Below, in pieces: positions 39,608 through 51,033 of a DNA stretch of 64,000 nt (position 1 is its first letter; every line of letters begins with the position of its first letter). The notes beneath the pieces were generated by a model that saw only the letters and a program-made list of their open reading frames with translations, was not told the origin of the DNA and made no database searches. Location: the NCBI GenBank assembly GCA_001953115.1, contig LSSL01002147.1, forward strand, positions 1 through 64,000, in the 5' to 3' direction. Origin of the DNA: Smittium mucronatum (Eukaryota > Kickxellomycota > Harpellomycetes > Harpellales > Legeriomycetaceae). A program made the translations under genes and the position numbers.

Positions 39608-40080
39608 TCAGTTAGATCGGTATAAATTCTCGCTTCTAAACAGCTGTTTTGCTAAAAAAGATGAGAAAGCTTTACTCTCAATATTTCTAGTGCATTCATC
39701 ACCCTCACCCATAAGAGAATTAAAGGATATGTTTCTCCCTTACTCTGCCTATCTGCACTTCACCAATTTAACACTGTACTGAAAAAGCTAAGTGTTTTCA
39801 CAGCCCCAATGGTAGGAATAACATACTAGAACCTTACCTGATGGTTGGGAATGGAACTTAGCGAAAGTAAAAGTATAGAAGATACAAGATCTTTTAGTAC
39901 TGACCCCCCCTCCAAGTTGATCGATGGATCTAAGTTTTCATCTAGAGCAGGGGATTCGGTAGAGATAGATGCCGAAGCATCACTATCACTATCTTCCAAT
40001 CCTTTCTTCAAGCGTCAACCTCCTGTGAAAATCAATAAGGATAAACACCGGAATCAACCAATTCATGGTTGCGCATAACC
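39608..40080. other. Low-AT island, possible gene relic, strand uncertain
   Basis: This stretch is visibly richer in G and C than the surrounding kilobases. On the minus strand an open frame without ATG (about 40011-39843) reads KKGLEDSDSDASASISTES and runs into CATCAG followed by a GTAAGG donor. A CTTTTTCAG acceptor 59 bases on leads in frame to a short end and stop, giving a plausible two-exon gene end. Further on, 39710-39608 is open as MGEGDECTRNIESKAF. On the plus strand 39851-40078 is also open from an ATG (MELSESKSIEDTRSF to HGCA). The two readings exclude each other and neither is recognised. It may be a short gene, a gene fragment or a transposon exon. Confidence 0.35.
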
Positions 40081-41844
40081 ATGCACATAGCACTATATAA
40101 TCTTTGCCTCCAACAAGCGAAACAACTAACTAAATAGACATGAATAATGGGTAATGATACCAGCAGAAGAGGTAAATATAATAATAACTAAAAACTAACC
40201 AGAAATTAGAGTGGTAAAACTAATAAAGAAAGAGTAAAAAATAATTCCTATTGATTAAACTAAAAAAGAAACTAAATATACTAACTAACTATAAAATGAT
40301 TTAAAAAAATCCGCAAGCGTTCTAAGGATTTCAGACTATAAATATGGTTTAGCTTCACTTATTACGAAAATGCGCGTCCTACCACTTTATTAGTCTCAAT
40401 TTAAATGTTATCAATAAAAAAAATTCTGTGTTATAGTATGATTTATATTGTCAATATTTTATATTAAAAATAATCAGATTGCAGAGAATAATAATGGAAT
40501 TGAATTTATAAAACAAGGAGCTGGAGGTTTTTTTGTGGATATATTTGAGATACAATTAAAATGCTTATGGAACTTAAAATTCATAAGTAACATAAACATA
40601 TCCTTTAATTTTTTTTATGTTTTAGAATTAAATTATAAAAAAATTAAGATTTTTCATAAGAGCTAAAAAAATATTTATGTATTGATTTTAAAGTCTGCAA
40701 TTTCTTTTGATGTTTATTTACTTTATTATCGATAGGCGCAAAATGGGTATCCAAATAGAGCATGATTTTATAGAGATGACTGATTCTTTCCCACTACATC
40801 ATTTTCTATACATTATTATATATTAAAAAGTACATTTAATATCTAAAGATATATTAAAAAACTTAGAGAGATAAGAATAAGTTTTTAAAAAAACTCACTA
40901 GATTAAATCGTTTAAAATTTTTTTTTTTTTCAATTATATTTTTTTACATGTTATTCGATAACATATTTTAAATATTATATAGCTTTGAAATTTTTTTATA
41001 GTATATTACATGATTTATAATATCCAAAGATCACTATATTTTCAAATAATACATCGAAACTCAATTACAAAGCCTTAACACAATTCTAAAAATAGGTTCA
41101 CAATATTGATAAATTTGGTTTTTTATTTAATGCAGTTTTTAAAATTTTCTATTCTTATCATGATTAATAAATTATGAAAAAAATCATGAGAAAAGTTGCT
41201 TTCATATTCTATTACAGTTCAACACGATGTGTCTGCTAGTTATTAGAATAGAAAATTAAAATCGCGGGTACAATTTGAAAAAAGTGTGATCTTATTTGGT
41301 TGAGTTGCTTCAAAAATCCTTCGAGAAATTGCGTAAACATTGCATATTGATTAATAAATTAGCAAATAAAGTATAATAGCAATATTTAATGTATGGATAC
41401 GTAATTTCTTTGTGTTTCCATTGGTTTAAAGGCAGAATTTGATTATGAAGTAAGATTTTGTATAAAATTGTATTATTTTTTATGATAGCCGAATTTTCCA
41501 TATGAATACTTCCAACATCAAAAAAAATGTGCAAGACATAGAAAATATTGGTATTATCAGCACTAATAGATTCCTCTATAGGTCTACCAGCTGCTTAACC
41601 AAGGGAGATTGGAGCCATATCTGCCATCTGATAAACCCCACCCTCATCGCTTCAAGTTTTCTTTTTCAAGATTATCCTTAATAAATTTTTAATGATTTAC
41701 ATGGTTCTTTCTTATCAATCACTTTTTACTATATATTTCTAATTTTTCATTGGTTGAAGTCAATGATAAGACAGAATCTTGAAAAAAATTATGAAATGTT
41801 TAAAAATCCGCTAACCCTCTAATAAACAGATGCATTTGATTTTC
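40081..41844. other. AT-rich region, no supported gene
   Basis: The first 300 bases continue the less AT-rich island without a readable frame. Open stretches at 40448-40666 (plus, contains NGIEFIKQGAGGFFVDIF) and 41310-41534 (minus, contains GSIHMENSAIIKNN) have partly protein-like content, but no start context and no recognised family. Confidence 0.4.
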
Positions 41845-42016
41845 TCAACTCTTTCCGGGCCCAAATCTAAGCCTCACTCCTATTTGTGTAAAGCAGCAAT
41901 TTCAATTTCCCTAACTTTTAGGTTTATCCAATGGTATACTAATAATACTAGTCTAATGAAAATATTAAGCAAAAAGTGAATGCCATTTTTTGTATCATTG
42001 CCCCTGAAAGGGTTAA
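41845..42016 (+). mobile_element. TTAA-flanked MITE-like element, copy 3
   Basis: This is a 164-base element (41849-42012) between TCAA at 41845 and TTAA at 42013. Left end CTCTTTCCGGGCCC, right end GCCCCTGAAAGGG. It keeps the internal blocks of copies 1 and 2: aatctaagcctcactcc, atttcaatt, tttatccaat, and tgccattttttgtatc. It lies more than 33 kb from the other two good copies, so the family is dispersed and not a simple tandem duplication. Confidence 0.72.
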
Positions 42017-43419
42017 GATATTTTCACCCGCGGATTTTTAACTATATTTGCGGGTGTAATTAGGCGGGAAAAATGGTTATTGTCTAAAAGGGTGTCAGGA
42101 CTATTTGCATATTACCAATTCACATAACAGACACTTCGTATACTTTTTTACCAATAAAAACAGAGAATTAAGATTGAATTTTTTGATGCATAATTTTCAG
42201 AAATACAGAAATTTCATTTGTCAATACAAACTTAATCATGTAAAAAGATAGGTAAAAAGAGTAGACGAAATGGTAGTGTGCAAATAGTCATGGAACCCTA
42301 ATTAGTTTATATATTTGCTGATTATTCGTCATGATGTCTAATTTTTCATCATTTTTTCCATAATATGTATTTAACCAAATTTTTATTTTCGATTTTTTAA
42401 AAGGGCAGAGTATTATCCACAAGATTTTATTGCTAAATAAAAAATCAATTTTTTTTTACAACTACATCAGTAATTATCCTGTTATTCAGTTATTCAGTTC
42501 TTTTAATATCAAGATTAATCTATTTATAATTTTTTTATTAACCAGGTTCGCTTAGTATAATAGATCAGAGTGATAATAGTAAATTTTATTAACTTTCATA
42601 TCACCAAACATCATTAAAAATAGTATGATCAATAAGAGGTTGGAGTGGGTTCAAAACTTGAAATAAAGATTTTCTATTTAAAAATTTAAAAAAAATACGA
42701 TGTTATTCTATATATAAACAACACTTTGATATTAAATAAAGCTATATAGTGAAAATTAAAGTTGTATATCCACAATCAATGAATTCTAGAGTTTGGCATT
42801 CTTATAAAATTTAAATTATAGATCATTTATACATCCCCCGCTTTAAAAAGGTTAAATAACAAAATGAATAAATTTTATAAACATAAATACAAATGGATAG
42901 ATTTTTTTATAAACCTGAAAAATAAATAGGAGGTTTTATATTATAAAAAACACCCTTAAATAGACGAAAGAGGCACATTTATAGACATTTTGCCTAAAAA
43001 TAAGCCCATTTTAGCAAATATATAATTTTTTAGTTAGCAGGTTTAGGTAAATTCGAAACCTGGTTATTATTAATAATTTTTTTTTGATATTATATTATCA
43101 GATATGAATATTAAGAAACATCATTATAAAATATTTGTTACACCTGTAAAAGTATTAGAAATGGTTGGTTTTGTGTCTATAATATGTTGCATTATGAGTT
43201 TGCTGATTTTATTTACGGAATATCGGAGCTAAATATGGGGTTCATCATATCTACTATTGAATTTTTTTTATTTGGCATAATGAGTGGTTGGAGTTTCATA
43301 TAGCTATTTATCATGTTCATTATTAACAAAAATGAATTTGTTGAGAAAGTCGAGTTACAGAACAGATTTCAATTACTGTAAACCAATAAATGTATAATTT
43401 AAATTAAATTTAGTGATAA
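42017..43419. other. AT-rich region with possible protein scraps
   Basis: Nothing is firm. Near 43090-43230 the plus strand reads VLEMVGFVSIICCIMSLL before a stop, and may belong with the open frame that follows. Confidence 0.35.
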
Positions 43420-43695
43420 GATCAACTCTTTTTCTCAAAAGATTTTTTAAACTCTGATAAAATCACTACATTGTCCGAGACTACTATACAGCCGCTGAAA
43501 ACAGTCTCTATCAATAATTTAGACCCATTTGACTTTTATACAAATTTAGGATATGATACCTTTACACTTGAGTCACATCAAGACCTATCCACACCTTTAA
43601 CTGAGATGAAAAATATGAACAAAAAATTTAATAATATCACACCTTTAGATATATCGAATAAATTTCTAAACGCTTACTGCATTTTTGTTGGTTAA
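43420..43695 (+). pseudogene. Unidentified open stretch, likely gene relic
   Basis: There are 91 open codons, without an ATG near the front, ending at TAA 43693-43695. The translation has a balanced composition unlike nearby chance frames: DPFDFYTNLGYDTFTLESH, then LTEMKNMNKKFN and LDISNKFLNAYCIF. Downstream, 43700-44150 has more scraps in shifting frames (SLNVVLLLKEACLG, SEYDNTIEGVNIGIRL). That fits a longer degenerate gene running toward, and convergent with, the Cut8 gene. I do not recognise the family. An exon of a real spliced gene remains possible. Confidence 0.35.
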
Positions 43696-44208
43696 GGGTA
43701 TTGTGGTACCTAAAACTGCTAATAATTATCATAAAAGGCCAATAAAGATTTATTAACATCCAAATTAGATCTAGTATTTTCATAAAATATGAAAAATGTT
43801 TATTTTAAAAAAGCTTGCATAACATCGCCAGACCTAAAAAAAATCCAAAAAATAAAATGATTTATTGGCCACAAATAGCTTAAATGTAGTACTCCTTTTA
43901 AAAGAAGCCTGTTTAGGTTAAATGCTTCACATACACAAGTGATAAATTTTTAAAGGCTTAAAAAATGGTAGCGGTAAAAAAATCCCAAAATTATTTTATT
44001 AAACGTTTAAAGAAAAAGCTATTAAATCGTGTAGAATATCTGAATATGATAATACAATCGAGGGTGTAAATATCGGAATTCGTTTAAAGGGTTAAAGAAA
44101 AAAAGGTGAAGAGAATCTCAAATGAATCCAAGTGAAAGTTAAAAATGTGATTACAGTTACTGAAGTTGTTAGGGATGAAACTGGTAAATGAAACATTTAT
44201 GTTATATA
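43696..44208. other. Convergent intergenic region
   Basis: This lies between the open stretch on the plus strand and the end of the Cut8 gene. It holds broken protein-like scraps on the plus strand and should include the Cut8 3' untranslated region. Confidence 0.4.
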
Positions 44209-45561
44209 TTAATTAGCAGACCATGCGAACCCAAAAGAGTTCGAATGGTTGTTCCTTGTTGGGGAAGATTCTGAAAGAGGAATTCCGGACATAGGAAAAC
44301 CCCGAGAAAAATTATGCTGCACTTGCGATCTAGATATGAGAAAAGATGAGTTAGAATTCTCAGTCATCCATCCTAATTGCTGATTAAATGCCAAAATGGG
44401 TGCTGAAAAAACGTCTGCAATTCTACATGTGTTGGAGAACTCTATCAAGCTATTTGTCAATTAAAAGAAAGGTTAAAATATTAATTGAAATGCCAAATAT
44501 AGAAAACCATTTTACCTTTTCTCCCAGGAACTAACCATATCTTGGCCGAGAACGTGACCACTTTCCACCCATTGAAAAGTAGCTATAATTGCTCTAAGCC
44601 AAGCATTTGACATGTATTTTAAAGAGTCTGCACGAATTTGATCAAAAGATTCGATGTTCCAAATTGGCATTCTGCACACAATTCCAGTTGCGTAAATTAA
44701 AAGTTCAAACCATTCAGAAGGATGACTAACATTGGAGATTAAAGATGGAATATGGGAATCGCCATTAAACTCTAAGAGACCACCTCTGCAAAAATGATCC
44801 ACGTACATTACTATAGTGTTACGGAGTTCCTCTAGAGAAGGCTTCAATCGGTTGTAAGTGTACTCGTTATAAACGGAGCCAGATTTAGAATAAGGAACTG
44901 AATTTTGCATTACGTTCTCCAGTCTATTGAGTTGTGAGCATGCGGAAGCGATTGTTGGTGTGGGAAGTGAATCGCGAAGCTCCTTCTCCAAATGACAATT
45001 ATTTTCAACCAATTTCATTAATATTTGAAGCAGATCTTTTTTTTCCAATGGCTCCAATAATTTGTCCAAAATTATTCCTTGGGGGGAAGAGTTTTGATAT
45101 TTAGCCTTCTTCTTTGTTGGGGTACGTTGAAAATGATGAGAATTCAAGATATTATGCGAATCCTCAGAATTGTTTTCTTGATTCGATCTTCCGAATTTTG
45201 GAATCAAAACATTCTTTTTATCGATTAATCTCTTTGATTTTGGAAAATCGGAAGATTGAGAAATAATCATATTTACATCTTCGAAACTCATTTTCCTCTT
45301 TGAAGCTAATAAAGTAAGAAAAAAAAGTTAAGTTAGAGAGTTATTGAAAAAAATGTATAGAAATAGCATACAATTTTTATTAGAATTTGCTAATGTCGAT
45401 AAAGTTGACTGCTTTTCGGGAGTGCTGAAAAGACCAAAAGAATTGGAAAATCCGGAAATGGGAGCTAATCCAGAGCCCCATTGAGGAGCGGTAGAAGAAG
45501 AGCCAAACCCATTAGAGTTAGATTTATTAAAGGTAGAAAATTTGCTTGATGAACTTTGCAT
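44209..45561 (-). CDS. STS1: Cut8/STS1-family nuclear proteasome tethering factor, three exons
   Basis: Cut8 (fission yeast) and Sts1 (budding yeast) anchor the 26S proteasome in the nucleus and are themselves short-lived. Exons are 45561-45372, 45305-44516 and 44449-44209, with introns of 66 bases each (GTATGC to ATTAG, GTAAAA to ATAG). The join gives 406 residues. Residues 1-63 are Ser/Asn/Gly-rich. A basic TPTKKKAK (about 125-132) could be a nuclear signal or the lysine-rich segment ubiquitinated in Cut8. The family domain covers about 144-330: LEKKDLLQILMKL, then the diagnostic LPTPTIASA (177-185), then VPYSKSGSVYNEYTYNRLKP. The tail, about 330-406, is Ser/Asn-rich. The ATG at 45561 is the first in frame, but an upstream exon cannot be excluded. 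The length is in the range of fungal relatives or a little longer. Confidence 0.85.
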
Positions 45562-45846
45562 TTTGCAGGATAATAAAACAGATCAGTATCCGAGTGATGG
45601 AAGCCACTCAAATTTTTTTTGGAAAAACGAACAGAAAGATAAATTCAATATTTACAGAAATTGGAAAGAATAAAAGTCTAAGATAAAATAAAAAACTGAG
45701 GCTAATAAGAAAATATATATATGAATTAAAATATATGTATTTTACGAACTTTGTGAAAAAATTGATTTTAAAGTTAAAAGGGACGGGATTTGCTGAACAA
45801 TTTAAAAAAGCATCGAAACTAATTAATTTCTGTGGGCATCTACACA
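45562..45846 (-). other. Cut8 promoter region with possible extra exon of the upstream gene
   Basis: This is the short gap between Cut8 and the small gene upstream on the same strand. From 45850 downward the minus strand is open and reads KLISFDAFLNCSANPVPF, ending at a GTAAAA donor. A CCCACAG acceptor in front would be in frame with the exon ending at 46028. It may thus be an alternative or true continuation of that gene. Confidence 0.3.
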
Positions 45847-46105
45847 TCATTTTCTTATAAATTCTTTTTTTTTATAGCCATTATTACGTATTAAAATCAA
45901 AATCAACATGTGATACGCCAGAACGTCAGTCTGTAGAGCCTACGATTTTCATTTGATAAAAGCTTAATATGTAATATGACATATATCCAATAGATGAAAT
46001 GAGTAATTATTATCATAGAGTATTTACCAATGGAATCCATCGGGAAATGTTTGCATTCTCATACTGTTGGCTTAATTCCATAATACCAATTTGTTTCGAT
46101 CCCAT
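45847..46105 (-). CDS. Hypothetical small two-exon gene, structure uncertain
   Basis: I propose exons 46105-46028 and 45939-45847 around an 88-base intron (GTAAAT to CGTAG), which keeps frame and gives 56 residues starting MGSKQIGIMELSQQY. The second exon contains a hydrophobic LAYHMLILILI segment and a lysine-rich end, so it could be a small membrane protein. The reading frame continues upstream of the ATG (FWPSFLTYWLNNKQT) to an in-frame TGA near 46180, and more open sequence lies beyond a second TGA. The real gene may therefore be longer, or be a pseudogene. No family was recognised. It lies head to tail with Cut8. Confidence 0.35.
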
Positions 46106-46130
46106 TGGTGTTTGTTTATTATTAAGCCAA
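46067..46130. repeat. Inverted repeat of 10 bases over 64 bases
   Basis: TTGGCTTAAT at 46067-46076 is perfectly complementary to ATTAAGCCAA at 46121-46130. It lies inside the proposed exon. It may be a hairpin or chance; no second copy was seen in the window. Confidence 0.4.
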
Positions 46131-46157
46131 TAGGTTAAAAATGATGGCCAAAAATGT

Positions 46158-46370
46158 ATGGAGAAACGCAGAGTTGATCATTTCCAAGAGTTACTTCTCC
46201 ATAGACATCTTGTTCTATTAGATAAATATTCTTTAAAAACCATAGCATCTCAAAAATTTATTAATTTAGATTGCCAAAGAAATATACCAATAATATCATA
46301 TAGCGTAGAAGAAAAAACGGGGCCCGTTTCGTCTAACTATAATGCTAAAACAGTTTCTGTGAAGATGTAA
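46158..46370 (+). other. Open frame opposite the hypothetical gene, coding status unclear
   Basis: There are 70 codons from an ATG (MEKRRVDHFQELLLHRHL to TVSVKM). Composition is moderately protein-like. The opposite strand over the same bases is also open apart from two TGA codons and joins in frame to the sequence of the proposed minus-strand gene. Only one strand can be right. I could not identify the protein or find a second exon. Confidence 0.25.
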
Positions 46371-49300
46371 ATTAATAAATAATAATACCAAAACGGGATT
46401 TTTTCGCTTTCGCCACTCTAATCATTGCTAATTAAGTTTCGCGATATTTAGACATATACAAACTACAAACAAATCTTGGCAATTAATTCCATCAATACTC
46501 AAAATGTTTTGAATTCTTATTTTTCAAAAAAACAATCTATTCGGAAATTAACACAACCAGACCAATAATTTTTTATTGTTAAAATATCATATTTTTATTT
46601 ATACTAAATATTGACTATTATATTTGTGATTTTGCTAGAAAGAACTTACAATACATTCCCTTTAGATTTGAAGAGAGAAAATGCTTATCCACCCAAAAAA
46701 TGTGTAGCAAAATATCGGATTTATATATTATATAAACAAATTTTCATTTGGGAAATCATGCTTTAAAATCTGTAAATGTTAAGCGTTTTTATATATATAT
46801 TTATATATTAGTAAACCTAAAATGTTAATCTTTTAATCCATTTAGCGTAAATCCACCAGTTTAATTCTAAGAAAATAAATAGATTGGGGCCATAATACTA
46901 TCCTAAACCCATAGTTTGTTATCTTCAATATGATTAGGCAATTTAATTCTTTCAATAATAAAGCACGTTTTAGATAAATCTGAAAAAGCTAACATCATTA
47001 GGTATCAATTGGAAATATTTTCATTATGTCAATTTAAAACACCCCATCATGAAACTGGAAGTATTTGTTATAATTATTATAATAAAATATTGGATATTGA
47101 GATATTGAGATATCCACATTTTTTTAAAAATAAAAACTTCACATTAACACATTCAAATCGCGCAGTAGCTCTGAACTCTTGTTATTTCAAGATTATCTTG
47201 ACCTAAAATAATCGATCCAAAAATTTCAACTAGGATTCATTAATCTCTTATAAGAATAACTAAAAAAACATATGAAGATATATATATTAAAACAAGAAAA
47301 AAAATTATAGCCTCATTTTTTTTGTTAAAAAATTTATGTTAAAAAGTTATAAATTATAGTATAATATTTATTAGAGATTTTAAATCATTATCGCTGAGCC
47401 CTCTTATTCATATAATTTTTTCGGTTTTTTTAATAAAAAAATACAACTTGTTTTTTATTTCTTATTAACACTGGAAAAACTTAAAACGATCATATTGGTA
47501 TTTATAGTAATTACATATCATTGCTTTAGTAATTAAATTTTTTAAAGCATATTATCTACTTTTAATAAGGGATATATATATATTATATTTTGTTAAATGT
47601 CTTTAAATTTTGGTTTAAAAGTTTTATTAATAGCTAAAAATTAATCTAAATGTGTATGTTTAATATCAATGTTTTTTTAATCTTTAAATATGTTCTATAA
47701 TCAGGAAACATGAATAGGAAAAGTTGGAAAAAGAGCTGTAGTGAAATAGAGAATTTTTGGTTGTCTTTTTTTTTCAAAAAAAATTCTAGATTTTCTAGTA
47801 TTTTTATAAGAAAAATTTACTTAATCTCTTAGATTCGTAAAATGTACTTGATAGTGAAATAAATTTTGCTATATTATCATTCTCTTTACACCGATTTAAA
47901 AACTGGAACGGTCTCAGTAAAAAAAACCTTAATAAAATCTGCTTCACGTAAATTTTTTTTGTAAAAGATTGATTTTTGAGGGGGTTTTATGAGGAAGATA
48001 TATATATAATTAAAGGCATTGATGGTTATTTTATTATTATTTTTTTGTAATACAGGAAAATTTTCTACTCAAAATGTTTAAAAAATTGCAAAAATGAATT
48101 TTTTTTCTTCTTTTTTCTCCTACATTAATTTAAGAATATATATTCTCTACATTTTTTGGTATAAAACTTCAAAATTCTCATTTTAATATAAAAGTAATCG
48201 CTTTAATAAATATAAAATAAATAATCTTGAATGGATCATTTTATATAAAATATCTTTCATACACTTTTTTATAATTTTTTAATCCCAAAAAAATCCTTAT
48301 GAAACGATAGTTTAAAATAACATTGAAAAAAATCAAATAAAGTGCGAATAACAAACTCTCTAAATTTTAGGAAAAACATTTTGGGCTTGAATATTTTTAT
48401 AACGTATTTTTTTTACTAAATATTCTAAAATGAAAGCAGCAAAGGCAAAAAATTTAAATTATATAGTAGAAACTTCTGAAAAGGGTATCTAGCTAACCCC
48501 CCCCCCCTAATAATACAAAAATTTACGATTTTTCCAAAGCTCTATTATTTAACTTATTTTGATAAAACAAAAATAAATAAATAAATATTTATCTAGTTTA
48601 AAAAAGAAAAAATATTTAGGTCATCTCTTATTAGAATTCAAAAAGTGTAACAAAAATATAAACTAAAATTAAAACTAAAATTAAAACTAGAAAAAAAAAT
48701 AGATTAGAAAAAATATAGTAATTAAAAAAAAACATTTTCGAAGAGATGATAATTAAATATATTTTTTTCCCCATTTTTTAACAGGGAAAATTTTTAATAA
48801 TAAGGTAAATATGTTAAAAGTAAGGACATTTTTAAATGGGGGGGGGGGATCAAATAAATTTGGAAGTATCCTATTCTCTCTCTTAGCTGTAAAGATCAGC
48901 CTAGATAATACAATATGTTTTTATATATAATAAAATTTAGAGACAATGAAATTTCTTTTTTTTAATAGTCTCAAGTGAAAGTCGGGATAAATTTCTATTA
49001 TATCTTCTAATTTTAAATCCTTTTTTTAAATTTCGAGATTTAGACCATAATAAAGGTTATTATTGCCCTATTAATATCTAGGTTTATGTTTAAATATTTT
49101 ATTTTTGAAAGTCTAATTTTTTTAGAGGCTATCATAGAAGCTGCAAATTTATTAATGGAATTTTTATAAATTCCCACATCAAATTTCTGTTGAGCTCGTT
49201 CTTATTTATTTTTGATTTTCTTTTTAAACAATCAGATTTTTAATTAAAATTTAAAAAAATTTGTGGTATAAAAAATAAATGGATTAAACTTATTTTTTAT

Positions 49301-50893
49301 AATTTATTTTCGTTAAAGTTACACATTTATTACCTTATACGACTTTAATCTTCTTTATATTATATTATATTATATTATGTCGGAAATTTCACTTTGTTTT
49401 TGAATCTTATTTCTAAGTTTTAACAAGACTTGGAGAGGAGAAAATTTCCGTTTGCTTAATGTATTTAAATATTTTTATTTAAAAATTCAAGTTTTCAATA
49501 GTCTGAAAGAGCAGATACTGTATATTGGATGAACATAAAAAAAATGTAACATCTTTATAAGACCATAGTATCCCCTTTTTAAATTTATTTATAAATTACA
49601 AAGAAAACTAAAATATGAAATTATATTTTTACATAAAATAAAGGGATAAAAGATTTAACGCAACTATAATAATAATAACCTTTGTAAACTTCCAATTAAA
49701 TCAAGATAATTTAATCTATTTTTTTAAATATGACTTATTAGAATGTTTTTATTTTATAACCAAAATTTTTATATAAATTTTTTTTTTTATATCGACGATT
49801 AGCCTTTTTCTTTTCGAAAAATCTTTACCATGCATTAAAAATAGTTTTTTAATTTATTTTTCGCTAATTTTTATTGAGTTTTGGCTATTATTATTTAAAT
49901 GGGGTTCAATTAAAAAAGATATCAAATTATTATCCAAATTTTTAGAAAAGATGAATAATTAAATTATTTAATATTAGATAATAGATAACTGAATTTATTA
50001 AAGAAAATTAATGTTTTCGATTTTTTTTAAATAATTATGAAATGAGTTTTGTTTATAATTTGATATTTATTGATGAAAAAATGATGTTAGATGTTTTAAA
50101 TTAAATATTTACTATAATTATAAAAGCCTCAAATTAAAAAAATCGCTCTTGAAATCTTAAAAACAAGATATATTCATTTAGTATATGTCCATTGTTTGAT
50201 ATAAGTTATTTTTTTCGAAATACATGTGATCTATTTATAAAATAACTAATGATTTAGGATTTAATCAGACATTAATTAGTAAAATTTCCAATAATTTATA
50301 ACTCTTAGATTTTATTGATAACTTGAAATTTGGTTTATAATTTTCGATTATTTAAATTGAGTTTGCATTAATTAATAGCTCTTTGATTTATTTAATAAAT
50401 TTTTTTAACAATTTCGTTGTTTTGTTTGGTTGATTTAGGTATTGGATGTTGAAATTCATTGTTATTTTATTATATAATTAAAGATAAATAATCGATAAGC
50501 AGCGAATATTTTGCAGTTTTTACATATCAGAGTTTTAATAAATTTAAACTAAATTATAAAATTTTAAATTTTAATAGTTAAGCTTTAAAACTGAATTTTT
50601 TTTTAGTAATTTTATGGTTGGATAATAAAATTATTCCCATTTATACTTAAAAAAACATAAAATTAAGCTGATTACCATAATTGGCCTAATTTTACAAAAT
50701 TTCGAATCGATAATCTTTATTTAGTGATCACAAATTTAATTAATTTTTACAACTTGAAGAAATTAAAAACTTGGATATTTATATTGTATTTTTGAAAATT
50801 AGATTATCGCAAAGCAATAATGCTACATTTAAAGTATTTCCGTATTGTAAGTAGGATATAAATATTGATAGCCATAATTATTTCAAATTAAAT
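46371..50893. other. AT-rich gene desert with paired C and G homopolymers
   Basis: No gene is supported. Runs of 11 C (48497-48507) and 11 G (48838-48848) lie 330 bases apart in opposite sense. A 12-base unit of the type aaactaaaatta repeats about 2.5 times near 48660-48690. A TATAT pentanucleotide run lies near 49355-49378. The open frame 47009-47206 begins TTG and is not supported. Confidence 0.5.
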
Positions 50894-51033
50894 TTAGCTC
50901 TTTCAGGGCCGATGGGGCATAAATGACTTTCATTTTATTTTCAAGATGTTGTCAGACCAGAAATTATTTCATACTATCGGTGTTTTAAAAATTATGACCA
51001 ATTGTGATAGCCAATATACAAAAACGAGATTAA
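50894..51033 (-). mobile_element. Decayed inverted copy of the TTAA element
   Basis: It begins TTAGCTCTTTCAGGGCCGATG, which matches the reverse complement of the right end of the good copies (CCCTTTCAGGGCCGACG). It keeps gaccaattgtgatagcc, matching gaccaattgaaatagct of copy 1 in reverse, and ends cgagattaa where gaaagggttaa is expected. About 132 bases lie between the sites. Confidence 0.52.
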
